In this document: piece by piece, positions 1 through 12,769 of the stretch
Numbering within the stretch: position 1 is the stretch's first letter
Layout of the letters: each line of letters opens with the position of its first letter
Source: Cynocephalus volans
Taxonomy: Eukaryota; Chordata; Mammalia; Dermoptera; Cynocephalidae
Reading direction: 5' to 3'
Assembly: GCF_027409185.1 (NCBI RefSeq)
Contig: NC_084463.1
Span: 109,416,133 to 109,480,132 of the forward strand
DNA: 64,000 nucleotides
Made by a program: the position numbers and the translations under genes
The notes under the pieces: model-generated
The model's input: the letters and a program-made list of their open reading frames with translations, nothing else
Databases searched by the model: none
What the model was told of the DNA's origin: nothing

Positions 1-980
1 TCTTGCCATTCCAATACATTGTCAGGCCGGTGGGAAATCACCATCCAGCTCATGCCACTCCTGCCATTTCCCCCAGAGTTTTTGTCTTCTTCTGTATCTC
101 CAGGCTTCTAGCAGATACTGTTACCTCTTCTTGGAATTGCTTTCCACTTCTATTATACTTGGCCAACTACAACGGTCCCTCAAGATTCAGCTCCCATTCT
201 TTGTTTTCCTCTGATCATGCACCTGTATCATACTCCATTGTAAATCTTTATCACATGTGCCCTAAAAGAGTTTTACAAAACACATTATGCCCTATATATT
301 TAAGTTAATATTTAAATTCTTACATCATAAGCATGGTAGAGATATACTTTCTGGCATATTGTAAATATTCGCATTTTATAAATACGTACATTTTAAAATA
401 AAACTATGATATTAATCTCTTAAATGAATCCAAATGAGCCAGTGGAATTTAAATACCACAGTGATTTAAAATCCACCAACATCCATTTAAAAAATAAATT
501 TTATTATCATTCCTTTTTCTTCTTGAACTCTTATTTTCTTTTTACTTCTTCTTGAGAATTTTATTCTAATATTTATGCCTCGAAATCTTTTATTGATTAA
601 CCAATAATAATTCTCTGCAATATATCTATTATGCATAAATATATGAGTGCATACATAATATATATACATAAACTTGTAAATTCTCCTATAAGCTCTAAAT
701 GTTAAAAACTTTTTTCTTCTGGATTGAGTTTTCATTCCCTTTATTATTAATATGCAATTGATCAAAACATAATCCCATTATAAATTTGGTATTATAAGTA
801 AACATAAAAAATAAAATTTTAGTAGAAATGCATTAATTTTTCATTTTTATAGCTGCAAATGCCAAGAAACCTTGTTCATGTAAATAACTAGACAGGAATA
901 AAATAAATTTTGCTATAACAACATCAGTTAATCTTTGTACTCATTCAGAGTTATATGCCAAAATCATGTAGTGAACTATC
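1..980. other. AT-rich sequence without recognised gene
   Basis: I see no exon-like frame with splice sites or known repeat here. The short frames have no motif and are treated as chance. Confidence 0.6.
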
Positions 981-997
981 ATCAAAAATTATTTTTA

Positions 998-1167
998 GGG
1001 CCGGCCCGTGGCTCACTCGGTAGAGTGCGGTGCTGATAACACCAAGGCCACGGGTTCAGATCCTATATAGGGATGGCCAGTTTGCTCACTGGCTGAGCGT
1101 GGTGCTGACAACACCAAGCCAAGGGTTGAGATCCCCTTACCGGTCATCTTTTAAAAAAAAAAAAAAA
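998..1167 (+). mobile_element. tRNA-Ile-derived SINE, dimeric (CYN-like)
   Basis: Two tandem tRNA-Ile-like units, the first with GTGGCTCACTCGG (A box region) and GGGTTCAGATCC (B box), then a second unit and a poly(A) tail. It is flanked by direct repeats AAAAATTATTTTTA at 984-997 and 1168-1181, a target-site duplication typical of LINE-1-driven retrotransposition. Confidence 0.9.
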
Positions 1168-1566
1168 AAAAATTATTTTTAATTATCTACCAGCTGACAA
1201 CTCTTTCAATTTCGTTGAAAGTAAGAATTAGAAAACATCTGATTTAGAAAAGGATTTGTTGCCCAGAGTAATTCACTTTCCTAATAATATTTCTTATTAT
1301 TCCTTTGTTTTTTAGCCTGCAGGTTTTCACACATCGGGCACACAAACTCAGGGTGAGAAATGGCTATGCCTTCTTTTTATAAAGAGGGAGAAGGGTGATT
1401 AAGAAAGGAGATGCCTTGAGTACAAGTATATTCTCAGACAGATCAACTTTTGGAAAGAAGACATAGCAAGTCAAGGATGTGGAAAGTTTCCCCAGTCTGA
1501 ACACCATTAGTTTATCCACCTCACCCACCAAGATGGTTGCATGATCAAAATTAAAAATTAATACTT

Positions 1567-1676
1567 GGGCTGGCCAGGTAGTTCAGTTGGATAGAGCACG
1601 GCCTCATAACACCAGGGTCATGGGTTTGGACCCCAATACTGGCCAGCCACCCCCCAAAAATAAGCAATTAAAAAAT
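1567..1676 (+). mobile_element. tRNA-Ile-derived SINE, monomer
   Basis: A single tRNA-Ile-like unit (GGCTGGCCAGGTAGTTCAG at 1568-1586) with an A-rich tail. The flanking duplication AAAAATTAATACT is at 1553-1565 and 1677-1689. Confidence 0.85.
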
Positions 1677-1689
1677 AAAAATTAATACT

Positions 1690-3720
1690 AAATTATATTT
1701 ATGGATAATTATTGTTATATTTTAACAGAAAGAGACTAAAAGCAACCTAAATGTGCTTCGATAATATTCTGATTAAATAAATTACAAAGCACCCAAAAAC
1801 AAAAAACACATGATTCCCCTTGAGAATAGAATCAAGTCCCTCCAAAATCAGGGCCCCCATCTATTTCCCAGCTTGGCTCCTACTATCCCTTCTACATAGT
1901 CCCTATGTACATCATTCCCCACTGTACATGATGGTTTCTAGCCTCCCCTCTGGGAGACAATGGCACATAGAACAACACAGACAAGGAAGTGCCAGAGGAC
2001 ACATGGACAATAAGGCCCAAAGGGTACTGCTGAGGCTTGCAATGAGCATTTAGGGAATTGCAACCTGGAAGCCTAGGTCTGGAGAAGGATTGGTCGGGTA
2101 TGAGGGTAGTTTCTAAGCTGAGAAGACAAGTAACAAGGACCTAGAGACAGGCTGAACACAGTATGAAGGAATTCAGTACTTAAGAAGAAGTTGCTGACAT
2201 TGGTGATACTGGGAGGGAGATCTCCCCACAAGTTACTGGCCTCAGAGGTCAGGGCTCTGTCCTTGGAAGAAGGCAAGTGGAGGACAGTGTAATGGGAACC
2301 AAAGCAGCACCCAGACTGAAGAGCCCACTGGGCAGAGCACAACTTCTTGAGAAGGTTCACAGTCATCACTGTGGGGAGGAGGGAAGAGGAAAAGTGAGCC
2401 AAGACTCAGCTACTTGGGGAGGGGGGCAGGGCCTATACATGGGAACAAATGAACCTGGTTTTCCCACCTTTGTGCCTCAGGATATTCTTCCCAGTTAAGG
2501 TCACCTTTCCCTTCCTCTTTGCAAAGTCAAATCCTGCCAACCCTCCCAGGGGCAAAGATTATGCCCCCTGTTCTCCATGCAGCCTCCTCAGACCCTTCTG
2601 CTCACGGTCAGTTCTTATACTTCAAAACTCGCATCATCCTCTGTCTATACCACATGCAGGCCATAAGCTTCTAATCTGCCTCACAAACCCACTTACATTT
2701 CAGTATTAACCTTTAGCTCTTTCCTGTAGGTATTTTATGTCTTTCTGAGGACAGGGTCTGTGACTTATAAGTCTTCCTATCCCACAGAGCCGGACCTCGA
2801 TGCATTTACTGTACAGGCTACTTACTTGCTTACAGTTCCAATGGACACACTGTCTCCTGACAGTGATCCCAAATGTCTACCTCTTTTACATAATTGAAGG
2901 TTTATTACACACATCTGAACTCTTCCTGGGTCCTTGAAAGTCTCTAGCTTAGGGCTGCACTCAGTGAAACTTTGCCAGATTAATCACTCAGGTGCTGCTC
3001 TACCTGGAGGCTGCAGCACCTGTTGGCCAGCTCTCCAGAAACAGGCGCAAGTGGTGTGTCTCTCAGGTACAAACCACATCCTAGTAGAGAGCATTCTCCC
3101 ATGAGGGGAGGGCTCTCCCTTCAAGCCAATCTTAACCAGAATGAAATAGGATTTGGGCATTTAATTCCCCTTATACAAAGTCATTTCCCAAAACGAGGGA
3201 AGGATTTATAATTAGGTGATCATTAATTAAATTCAATATCACAAAATAAAAATGCCTCAATTCCTTAACCCTTTATAGTGAGCCCGAAATGGGATCTCGG
3301 TATATTAGAAAGGACTTCTCACAAATCTCAGTAAATACAGTACAAACAAAATAGTTTGGAACTATGAAAGGAGGTAAACTAGTTTACTCAACCAGTAAAC
3401 TCAGAAGAATTCATAATGGGAAAAAGTTATAAGCAGTCAAAGAAAAAAAAAAAAGCATATGGCAGAAAAGAAGAGCAAAACTAATCCCTGTAATGAAATG
3501 CCTGCTTGAAAGGAAACACTCAAATATTTGTTATCACATTTATAGAATGGCTGATATTGATTCTCAAGGAAATGAAACAAACTATCATAATGACTATGCA
3601 AGTACAGGTTGCAAAAGAAATAGAAACATCAGGTTCCTACCAAATCAATGAATAAATGTATGCAATAAAAATAGAAGTGATGCTACAGAAAAAAAGCTGA
3701 CCAGAAAAACATATAAAATA
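1690..3720. other. Non-coding unique sequence
   Basis: Mixed composition, no protein family resemblance and no convincing splice-bounded frame. Presumed DENND2B intron. Confidence 0.55.
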
Positions 3721-3730
3721 CAGAAAAATA

Positions 3731-4165
3731 TTTTTTTCTCTTTTTATTGTGGTAAAACATACATAACATAAGAATTTCCATTTTAAGCATCTTTAAAGAT
3801 ACAATTGTGTGGAATTAATTATGTTCACAATACTGTATACCCACCATCTCTATTTCCAAAACTTTTTCACCATCTTAAACATAAGCTCTGTACCCATTAA
3901 GCAATAACTTCTCATTATTCCACTCCCTCCATCTCCACCCCCATTTCTGATACCTCTAATCTACTTCCGTCTCTGAAAAATTTTTTTCCTTTTTTTTCTT
4001 AATTGACCCATGATAGTTGTATATATTTATGAAGTACAAAATGATATTTAAGTACATTTATACAGTGTGCAATGACTGTATCAAGGTATTTAGCATATCC
4101 ATCATCTCAAATATTTGTTGCCTCCTTGAGTTGGGAACATTCAACATCCTCTTGACCAGAGATAT
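3731..4165 (-). mobile_element. LINE-1 3'-region fragments, reverse
   Basis: The sequence resembles reversed LINE-1 3' untranslated regions, including TAGCATATCCATCATCTC and TTGGGAACATTCAACATCC at 4090-4154. No reading frame remains. There may be two adjacent fragments. Confidence 0.55.
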
Positions 4166-4169
4166 ATAT

Positions 4170-5740
4170 TTTTAATAAAATAAATAGATTCAAAGAATGC
4201 ACAAAATGGCAATCAAGAGAAGAAATTGTAGCTCAGAGAACCACCCTGCAAATAAAAGAAGCCTTTGAACAAATGGCCTCAAATCTCTAATTAAAAGTTT
4301 AATAGAAGCAAACTTCTAGAAACAATAGAAGGATTTGATCCAAATACAAGAATTATAGAATCCTGAACAAAATTAACAACCAGGGACTACCACTATGACA
4401 TTCTCACACTTTTTAAGTATAAGAAAAAGAAAAAATACTATATGTAGGAAGGACCTAAATCCAAATTTCTTCCAATTTTAGAGAAGATACAATTTAAGAC
4501 CAGATATGCATCTAAAACTTTAGAGAAAGTATTTTTACCTCAAATTATTTAAAAAGGTGAGTAGATTCCCTGAGCAAATGAAAAAGAAATGTCTCTTAGA
4601 GCTTTGATCTTATCTTAAGAAATTTACCCATCATGTACCTCCCTCCAACATATGGCTGAAAGAACAACTTTAAATGAGACTTAAATGTTTAAGTTTTAAA
4701 AATAAGACCAAATAACCAAAATCAATAATTTCTCATTAAAAAGATAACTACAATGTCAAATAAGAAAGGAGTAATTATCAAAAATACACTATTAGTAAAA
4801 ATATAACAAAAGTAAGAAGCAACAGAGAAGGCAGAGAGAGAAGCAGTATCAACACATGAAGATAAATAAAAAAGTAATTTGTACATTGTAGTTAACATTT
4901 ATAGAAGAGGCATATCAACCAAGCAAAGCATGGGCATTATGTGAATCCTGATTCAAACATCCAATTTAAACAAAGGACATTGTTGAGACAATTTAGGACA
5001 TCTGTATATGGCCTGGGTAATAGAAGATATTAAGGAATTATCATTAATTTGGTTAAATGTGATCAGAGAGTGGTTATATATTTTAAAAGTTTCTCTCAGT
5101 TAGATATGCTTTCTGAAATATTATTGGATAAAAAGCAGAATGTCCAGAAATGGAGGACATAAATAAAACAAAATTGGTAAAATGAGGATAATATTTGAAG
5201 CTGGATGAAGAGTATATGGAGTTGATTATCCAGTTTTCCCTATTTTTGCACATATTTGAAAATAAGACATTTTAAAAATTAACATTTACTGGTCATCTAC
5301 TAAGTACCAAGCACTGCCTATGTATGTGACACAAAGATAAAATGGACCCAAGAAAGGGACACAATAAAACAGGGGTTCTTAACCTAGGATTCATCCAAGG
5401 AAATATCCATGATTTCTACTGGTGACAAATCCACAGGTACTGCTACTACTACTGTTTTATTGCCTTTATTCATAATTGAAATACTAAATTTCAGTCAGGG
5501 GTCAGTGAAAATGATGATGTAACTTATTTCCCTATCCAAGTTGCAGAACTTGTGAATTCTATCCATAGACCTGCAAGGGTTACATCATTCTGCAAATATT
5601 CATTAAACCCCTGCAATGAGACAACTGCTGCTAGGCACTGGGGATACAAAGGTCAAAATATAGTTCTAAAGCTACACAAATTAAAACAGGGTGGCACTAG
5701 CACCAGAATAGACAGAGGGCTCAATGGAACAAAAGTCTAG
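4170..5740. other. AT-rich non-coding sequence
   Basis: No recognisable exon. A possible old DNA-transposon scrap around 5368-5560 (GGGGTTCTTAACCTAGGATT start) is too decayed to classify. Confidence 0.5.
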
Positions 5741-5742
5741 AA

Positions 5743-5793
5743 ACATACGCGCGCGCGCGTGTGTGTGTGTGTGTGTGTGTATTTGTGTGTGTG
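5743..5793. repeat. Alternating (CG)n(TG)n microsatellite
   Basis: ATACGCGCGCGCGCG runs into TGTGTG repeats to 5780, a short break, then TGTGTGTGTG. Uninterrupted purine/pyrimidine alternation makes it a Z-DNA candidate. Confidence 0.9.
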
Positions 5794-5904
5794 AATTTAG
5801 CATATGATTAAAGTTGGCAAGTTTGAAACAGTAGAGAAAGAATGGATTCTTTAACAATGACATTAGAACAATGCTTTGGAGAAAATTAAATTAGCGAAGT
5901 AGTT

Positions 5905-6090
5905 AAGGATATGCATGGGCTCTGGGACTCAACTACCTGAACCTGAATCCTATCTCTGCCGCTTACTAACTGGCCAAACCTCAGCAAGTCAATTTACAGT
6001 GATACTAACAGGGAAAATAACAGTGAGTCACTACATGTAAGCCTTTCAATGAGTGCGTGGCATACAGCATGCACTCAAAAATATTAGGTG
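5905..6090 (+). repeat. MIR SINE remnant
   Basis: GGGCTCTGGGACTCAACTAC then CTGCCGCTTACTAACTG and CAGCATGCACTCAAAAATAT follow the MIR consensus order. Confidence 0.6.
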
Positions 6091-6194
6091 GTATTATTAT
6101 TATTATTATTTCACAGAAGAATAAACTCCAGAAGAGTAAAGATTTAAACGTAAAAAAAATGGCATCATAAAACAGCTAGAAGAATACAATGGTA

Positions 6195-6262
6195 TTTCAA
6201 AAAGTTCATGGAAAGATTCATATTCTCTTTCACTTCAATTTTTCCATGAATTTTTTGAAGTA
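6195..6262. mobile_element. Short mariner-derived inverted-repeat element (MITE)
   Basis: Inverted termini TTTCAAAAAGTTCATGGAAA (6195-6214) and TTTCCATGAATTTTTTGAAG (6241-6260) enclose a 26-base core, with TA on each side. The terminus matches the mariner end at about 43290-43315. Confidence 0.8.
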
Positions 6263-6584
6263 TATAATGGATATTTATCTAATGTTGGTGAGGGAAGACC
6301 TTTCTAAGAATGACACAACAGAGAAAAAGTTTTTTAAAAGACTCATAAATTTCACTATATTAATTATTAAAAATTGTTATATAGAAAACAAAGTTAAAAG
6401 ACTACAAGCTGTAGAAAATATATGTAGTTACATGATAAAATTAATATCCTTAATATTAAAAGAGTTGGTGAAATCAGTAAAATAAAATATAAAAATACAT
6501 GAACATATACCTCATAAGAGGTTAATTTCTAAACTATATTAGAAAGTCAAACTCAATAGTAAGAAAACAAATAACCTGTTTTAA

Positions 6585-7560
6585 AAATAAGCAAAGCACC
6601 TAACAAACATTTCTCAAAAGACATACAAATGGCCAACAGGTTCACAAAAAAAATGCTCAACATCGCTAATCATCAGAGAAATGCAAATTAAAATCACAAG
6701 GAGGTAACTCATACTTGTTAGAATGGCTACTGAAAAACAAAAGATAAGATGTTTTGATGAGGATGTAGAGAAAAGGAAACCCTTCTACACTGTTGGTAGG
6801 TTTGTAAATTAGCCATTAGGGAAAACAGTAAGAATATTCCTCAAAAAATTAAATATAGAACTACCATATGACCCAGCAATCCCACTACTGGGTATATAAC
6901 CAAAGGATATGAAGTCAATATGTCAAAGGGATATCTGCAATCCTATGTTCATTGCAGCATTATTCACAATAGATAAGATATGGAATCAACCTAAGTGTCC
7001 ATCGTCAGGTGAATGTATAAAGAAAAGGTGGTATGTATGTAAACAATGATTATCTCTGTGTAGTGGGATTGTGGGGTTTTTTCCTTCTATTGTCTAATTT
7101 TTCAAGGAAAAAAGAAGGAAATACTGTCATTTCCTACAACATGACCTGGAAGACATTATATTAAGTGAAATAGACCAGACACTGAAAGAGAAACACCGCA
7201 CGATCTTACCTAATGCGGAATCTAGAAAAGTCAAACTCATAGGAACAGAGTAAACTGGTGGTTATCAAAGGCTAGGGAGCCAGGGGGTTGGGGAAATGTC
7301 GGTCAAAGGACACAAAATTTCAATTAGACAGGAGGAAGAAGTTAAAGAGATTGATTGTACATCATGGTGACTATAGTTAATAACAATGTATGGTATACTT
7401 GAAAATTGCTAAGAGACTAGATTTTAAGTGCTCTCATCACAAAAAAATTATAAGTATGTGAGGTAATGCATGCTAATTAGCTTGATTTAGTCATTCCACA
7501 ATGTATATATGTACCAAAACATCATGCTGTACACCAGAAATATATTCAATTTTTATTTGT
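6585..7560 (+). mobile_element. LINE-1 3' end (ORF2 C-terminus plus 3'UTR), decayed, with a foreign 76-bp patch
   Basis: Typical LINE-1 ORF2 tail text such as CTACCATATGACCCAGCAAT (from 6861) and GGAATCAACCTAAGTGTCC. Frames are broken by many stops. At 7037-7112 the expected segment is replaced by sequence identical in nearly all bases to 8099-8175. Confidence 0.85.
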
Positions 7561-7564
7561 CAGT

Positions 7565-9195
7565 TAAAAAAATTTTTTAAATGACATGTAAATCACAAAA
7601 GAAATAGAAATCAAATGGCTATTAAACATATGAGAAAATAATCTACCTCAGCAGCAATCAAAGAAATGCAAATTAAAACGGCAGTGCAGTACCATTTTTA
7701 TCTTATCAGATGTGCAAACGCTGATTATTTTAATTCTTTTTAGTCTGGCAAGGATGGCTGAAAATAGGCACTCTCACTCACTCTAGTGGAAGTGTGCACA
7801 GGTTAAGGACCTTCTGGAGCGCAATTTGGCTAAATACATCAAGAGTCCTTAAAAACGTTCATTCCTTTCATCCATTTTACTTCTAGGAATGTATCTGCCC
7901 AAAATCATCAGGGAACTGTACTAAAATATAGGCATAAGATGCCCATCACAGTGTTTCTATAATAGCTTAAATAAGGAGAGAGAAAAACCTAAACATAAAT
8001 AATAAGAAATTAGTTCAAGTAGAAAAATATTTAGTGTTTTGTGAATGTATGTATATTTATTTATTTATTTTAAAATATCAGTGTATATTTTGGTGTATAT
8101 GTAAACAATGATTATCTCTGTGTAGTGGGATTGTGGGGTTTTTTTCCTTCTATTTTCTAATTTTTCAAGGAAAAACATGAAGTAGTTGTGTAAAATTCAA
8201 CTAATTAGGGGGGAAATGCCCCATCATCCATGAACTCAAGAAAGTGATGAGTAGAGGAGAAAGACATGTAAACAAGCAACTACCTATAACAATTGTGCCT
8301 CCAGAGTGCAGAAAAGGGCTTGATTCTGCCTGGAGCTAGTTTTGAAGGATTAGTTTGCCAGGGAATGAAGTCAGAAGGGCGAGAGAACATCAAGTGCAAA
8401 ATAATAGAAGGGAAAAAGAGCCTATTATGTTGGTAAGCTACATCAATTTTGGCATGGCAGGAAGGGCAGGGTATGAGTGGAGGACTTGAAGCAAAAGCCA
8501 GACGACAAAGAATTTTGAATGTCATGTCAAAGGGTAGAATTATCCTGTCAAAGAAGAATCAATAAAGAGCTTTTGTGATTCATTTTTATGAAGATCAAGA
8601 AAAGGCAAAACAAATGGTGATAGAAGAATGATTGGGGTAGGAACATGGATACTAACGGAAAGAGACATAAGGCAACCCTCCGAGGTGCTGAAAATGTTCT
8701 ATATCTTTATCTGAGTGATGGTTACATGGACATATGCAAATTCTGAAATCCATTAAGCTATATGCTTAATATTTGTGCACTTTATGTCATTCCTCAGTAA
8801 AAAAGTAAAGAGCAAGGAAGTATCCTAATTTAACTGTATTTTAGAAAGCTCAATCGTGGAGCAGCCTGAGAGATTGAAGAACATCCAGAGGCGGGCATTC
8901 TGAGATGTTAAAGCTGCATTCCAGCAAAAGATGGTCAGGGCTTTAACTGGGTTGCAGGCAGCAAGACAGTAAGGGGAAGCCTGATTCATGACACACTTGG
9001 GAAGTGGAATTGACGAGACTTTATGAGTGTGATTGCTGAAAGAGCAGGAGAAATCAGAGATGACACTGACATCATTTAAAGTAGTCAGTGAACGCAGCAG
9101 GAGGAAGAGCAGCTTTACAGAGATAAGCATTGGACATGGAAAGTTTGAGGTGCCTGAGGATCATCCAGCTGTCTAAATAGCAATAATTATATATA
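7565..9195. other. Non-coding sequence with the donor copy of a 76-bp duplicated segment
   Basis: Contains 8099-8175, the partner of 7037-7112. Otherwise decayed repeat-like text and no exon. Confidence 0.55.
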
Positions 9196-9199
9196 CTAG

Positions 9200-9415
9200 C
9201 TATATGCTGAGTTATCTTCTAAACACTTTACATATTCTAATTCATTTAGCCTCACAACAGCCTTGAGGTAGGTACTATTATTACTTGATTTTACAGATAA
9301 GGAAACTGAGGCACAGAGAGTTTAAGTGACTTGTCCAGGATCACACATAATAAATGGTAGAAAAAGGACATGAATCCAGGTCATCAGGCTCAAGAGTCCA
9401 TGTCCTTAAGGTGAC
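9200..9415 (-). repeat. MIR SINE, reverse
   Basis: TTTTACAGATAAGGAAACTG then AGGCACAGAGAGTTTAAGTG is the reversed MIR core, followed by the expected GGATCACAC and ATGAATCCAGG. Confidence 0.85.
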
Positions 9416-9837
9416 AATTGAGATACAGGTGACAAATCTCTGATATAAAGGAAATAGTTGAACTCCTGAGGATAGCTGAGATCTAACAGAAAGAGAGTAT
9501 ACAAAACTAAGGAATAAAAAAACACGCTTCTCAGTGTTGCAAGGATTAATGAGGTAACATTTATAAAGCCCTCAGCACTGCACAGGTCACAGAATCAGCA
9601 TTCATTTAAAGATACCCAGTAAGGATAATTCTTCAAAAAGATAGTATCATATAAAAGCAACTGGGATTTCACTTGACTCACCTTAAAAAATAATAATAAA
9701 AAATAAATAAAAGGGACTGGGTTAGATTAAAAGAAGTTTAAAAGCTGCGACAACCAGATACACAGTGCATGGCTATAGGTTTGATATTGGTGTGGAAAAA
9801 ACAAAGAGAAGGACATTTGAAGGTCAATGGGTGCTAT

Positions 9838-10192
9838 CGTCTGAATGTTTATGTATCCCAAAATTCATATGGTAAAACCTAACCCCCAAGGTGATGGTAT
9901 TAAGAGGCAGGGCCTCATGACCCCACCCCATTTATAGGGAATCTGCCCTCATAAATGGGATTAGCACTCATATAAATATGAGAGGCTTGAGGGAGCCTGT
10001 TTGCCCTTTCTGCCATGTGAGGACATAGCTAGAAAGTGTTATCTATAAAGTACAGGCCCTAAACAGACACTGAATCTGCCAGCACCTTCATCTTGGATTT
10101 CCCAGCATCCAGAACTGTAAGCAACAAATTTCTGGTGTTTATAAATTACCCTAAGATATTTTGTTATAGCAGCCTGAATGGATTAAGACAAT
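9838..10192 (+). mobile_element. MaLR (MLT1/MST-like) solo LTR
   Basis: Starts with the typical CTGAATGTTTATGTATCCC / AAATTCATATGG text and ends near TGTTATAGCAGCCTGAATGG. Carries CATGTGAGGACA and CCAGAACTGTAAGCAACAAA internally. Class III endogenous retrovirus-like LTR; no coding content. Confidence 0.75.
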
Positions 10193-10416
10193 AGGGAAAT
10201 CTGAGTATGGTCTGGATATTAGTTAAGATAAAAATTTACTGAATGGGAAAAGTAGAGATAGTTGAAAAATAAGACAGAATGAAAAACAGTATGAATCTTA
10301 CTTTGGTAGAAAAAAATATACTAATATATATACCTGTATGCCTAGAGAAACTTAGAAGGGGATACACTAATATTAACAGTGATGATCTCTGGGGTGTTGG
10401 GAAAGTGAAGCTTTTT

Positions 10417-10596
10417 ATTTATTTATTTATTTATTTATTTTAAAGATGACCAGTAAGGAGATCTTATCCCTTGACTTGGTGTTGCCAGCACCACACTCAC
10501 CCAGTGAGCAAACCGGCCATCCCTATATGGGATCCGAACCCGTGGCCTTGGTGTTATCAGCACCGCACTCTCCCGAGTGAGCCACAGGCTGGCTCC
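10417..10596 (-). mobile_element. tRNA-Ile-derived SINE, dimeric, reverse orientation
   Basis: Same dimer as at 998, inverted, with its tail converted into a (TTTA)n microsatellite at about 10416-10440. The short flanking repeat TGAAGCTTTT is at 10406-10415 and 10597-10606. Confidence 0.85.
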
Positions 10597-10599
10597 TGA

Positions 10600-12590
10600 A
10601 GCTTTTAATTTTTTTAGAATGTACTACTACAAGGCACACATTATATTTTTTAAAGAACCAATTTAAAATTGAGGTTGAAGATAACGATAATTTTCTATTT
10701 TGTAGTTTTCTATTAAAGGAGCTCACAGACACAAAGAAAGCAGCAGCAAACCTCAAGCAGATAGTGAAAAGCTGGTTCCAGATGCCAAGCAAAGGAGAGG
10801 GGAACAATCTCACTCCAGCTGGCAACCCAAAGGCTCAGTAAAACACTCCTCCTCTGTACCCATCTCTTTTTCCTTCTTTTGTTCTAAGCAGCTGCTTTTC
10901 TAAATGATGGGAAAATTTAGCATGATTGCCCTCTCATTTGTGTTACTCATTCTAAGAAAACAAGACACCATGGCCTTGCCAGCATCTCCAAAGGGAGCCA
11001 GCAAAGCAGGCAGAAGTGAAGAGTCTCAGAAATTCCAAGCACTATGTGCCCTGTATCCACAGTACAGGCAAAAGCAACTTTCACAGGAAGGAGGAAAGAT
11101 CACATGAAGAAGCCTCTTTGCTAGGGTTACACAGGCAACAGAGATGCTCCTAAAAAGGTTTCTAATTTTAGGGTTTCATCGGGGAAGTTCAGTCCTAATA
11201 GAGCTTCCCAAACTTAATTCAAAGGAGCTAATTTTCATTTCTCTTAAATTTAAAGATGGGCGTTACGGAGCAAGTATAAGAGGAAAAGGAGAGGGCCCAG
11301 TGTGGACATAACAAGAAAAGAGGATATATTACTGCTGACTACACTCTCTTCTTGGCTAGGAATCCCAGCAAACTGGAAAGCTGCCAGATCTACCTGGTAA
11401 ATTCCAGCCAACCAGCTGCAGACTCTCACCAATTCTCACTCATCTCCAAAACTGCCTCAGCATCCAGCATATTGCCTGTTACACAGTAAACTAAACACTC
11501 AACAAGTAAATGCAAACATAAGTGAACAGTCTGAATCAACTGAGGGTTTATGGACTGAGCTATATAACCTCTGGGACTAAAAGAGCTTAACATGAAATAG
11601 AATCAAATGCTAATATTTTATTAATAACATCTGATGCAATATGACCAAAAGCTTGAAGCTCCAGTACCCAGGACAGGATCTGGTGTATTTAGAAGGTACT
11701 GCTCAATAAATATTTGTTGAATGTGGAATGCTCCAGGATTTTTTCTGCAACCTAAATTTTCAGATCCAGTATGAGATATTATTTAAAGGTCTGTGTTCTC
11801 GCTTTAATGCTGACTTTCAAAGTTTTTCATTAGAGATGGAAAAAGATTCCTGAGGATGGAAAAACTTGTAAAGGATCATACTCTGTGCCAATTCACTAGC
11901 CTGGTAAGGGCTGTAATGATCTATTCTCATCAATTCTGGTTAAAAACTTATGTGGACTACATGAATGGGCCTAAACTTTAGCACAACCCACCCATCTAAA
12001 GCATTTGAGGTCCCAAGAGACAAGTTTTACTTCCATTGCCCTCCTGTATCTTAAAAGAACAACGTAAGGTTGGGGTCCCTGGATGTCTGCCTCCCTGGCC
12101 ACAACGCAGCTCCTCTGACAGAGAGGTCCAGGCCCTCTCTGGGAAGCTGCTCCCATTCATTTTCCATCTGTTCCTTCTGCCCCTCTTTACCCATTCTATC
12201 ACTATTTTCACACCACTATGATGTTACCTTCTATCTCTGCTGTCCTAACCCAGCCCAGATTTCCTAGAGCAATTATCATTCAGATACTAAAATGTCATTT
12301 ATAACCACATACAGAATTAAGGTAAAATACCAGGTCTCCTGCTTCTTGCCCACAAACTCTCTTAGAAAGCTAAGTGCATACATCTTAACTGAGAATTATA
12401 TGTTATCTCCTCCAACACCACCACAAATTTCCAAAAATGGAAACAAAACAAATTGAAATGCTACTAGGCCCCTAGCTACACTAATACCTGCACTATTAAA
12501 AGGTCCTCCTAACTCCTCTGAGCCTACACTTTCCTCCTCAATTCCAATACATTTTCTACACTACCGACTATGTCACCTTCACCGGAGAGA
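10600..12590. other. Non-coding sequence
   Basis: One short frame at 10904-11107 has a hydrophobic start, but no supporting splice or homology evidence. An L2-like end lies near 11650-11730. Nothing else recognised. Confidence 0.5.
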
Positions 12591-12607
12591 AAGACAGAAC
12601 AATATTT

Positions 12608-12749
12608 TTTTTTTTTTTTTTTGTCTTTTTCGTGACCGGCACTCAGCCAGTGAGTGCACCGGCCATTCCTATATAGGATCCGAACCCACGGCGGAGCGTC
12701 GCTGCGCTCCCAGCGCTGCACTCTCCCGAGTGCGCCACGGGCTCGGCCC
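12608..12749 (-). mobile_element. GC-rich CYN-like SINE variant with GTCTTTTTCGTGACC tail junction
   Basis: Inverted element beginning with a T run and ending GGGCTCGGCCC. The unit carries GGATCCGAACC (B box reversed), a GC-rich anticodon-arm region and a shortened second unit. A 15-base target duplication, GACAGAACAATATTT, is at 12593-12607 and 12750-12764, identical on both sides, which suggests a young insertion. Confidence 0.9.
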
Positions 12750-12769
12750 GACAGAACAATATTTAAAGC

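Noticed and set aside
998-1080. Possible functional tRNA-Ile gene
   Set aside because: The tRNA-like unit is part of a dimeric SINE with tail and target duplication. Stem pairing is degraded.
5743-5793. CRISPR-like or other structured repeat array
   Set aside because: Simple microsatellite only. No array of spaced direct repeats occurs anywhere in the window.
10904-11107. 67-codon frame with hydrophobic N-terminus (MIALSFVLLILRKQ)
   Set aside because: Could mimic a secreted peptide, but no splice, promoter or homology support is visible in an intronic setting.
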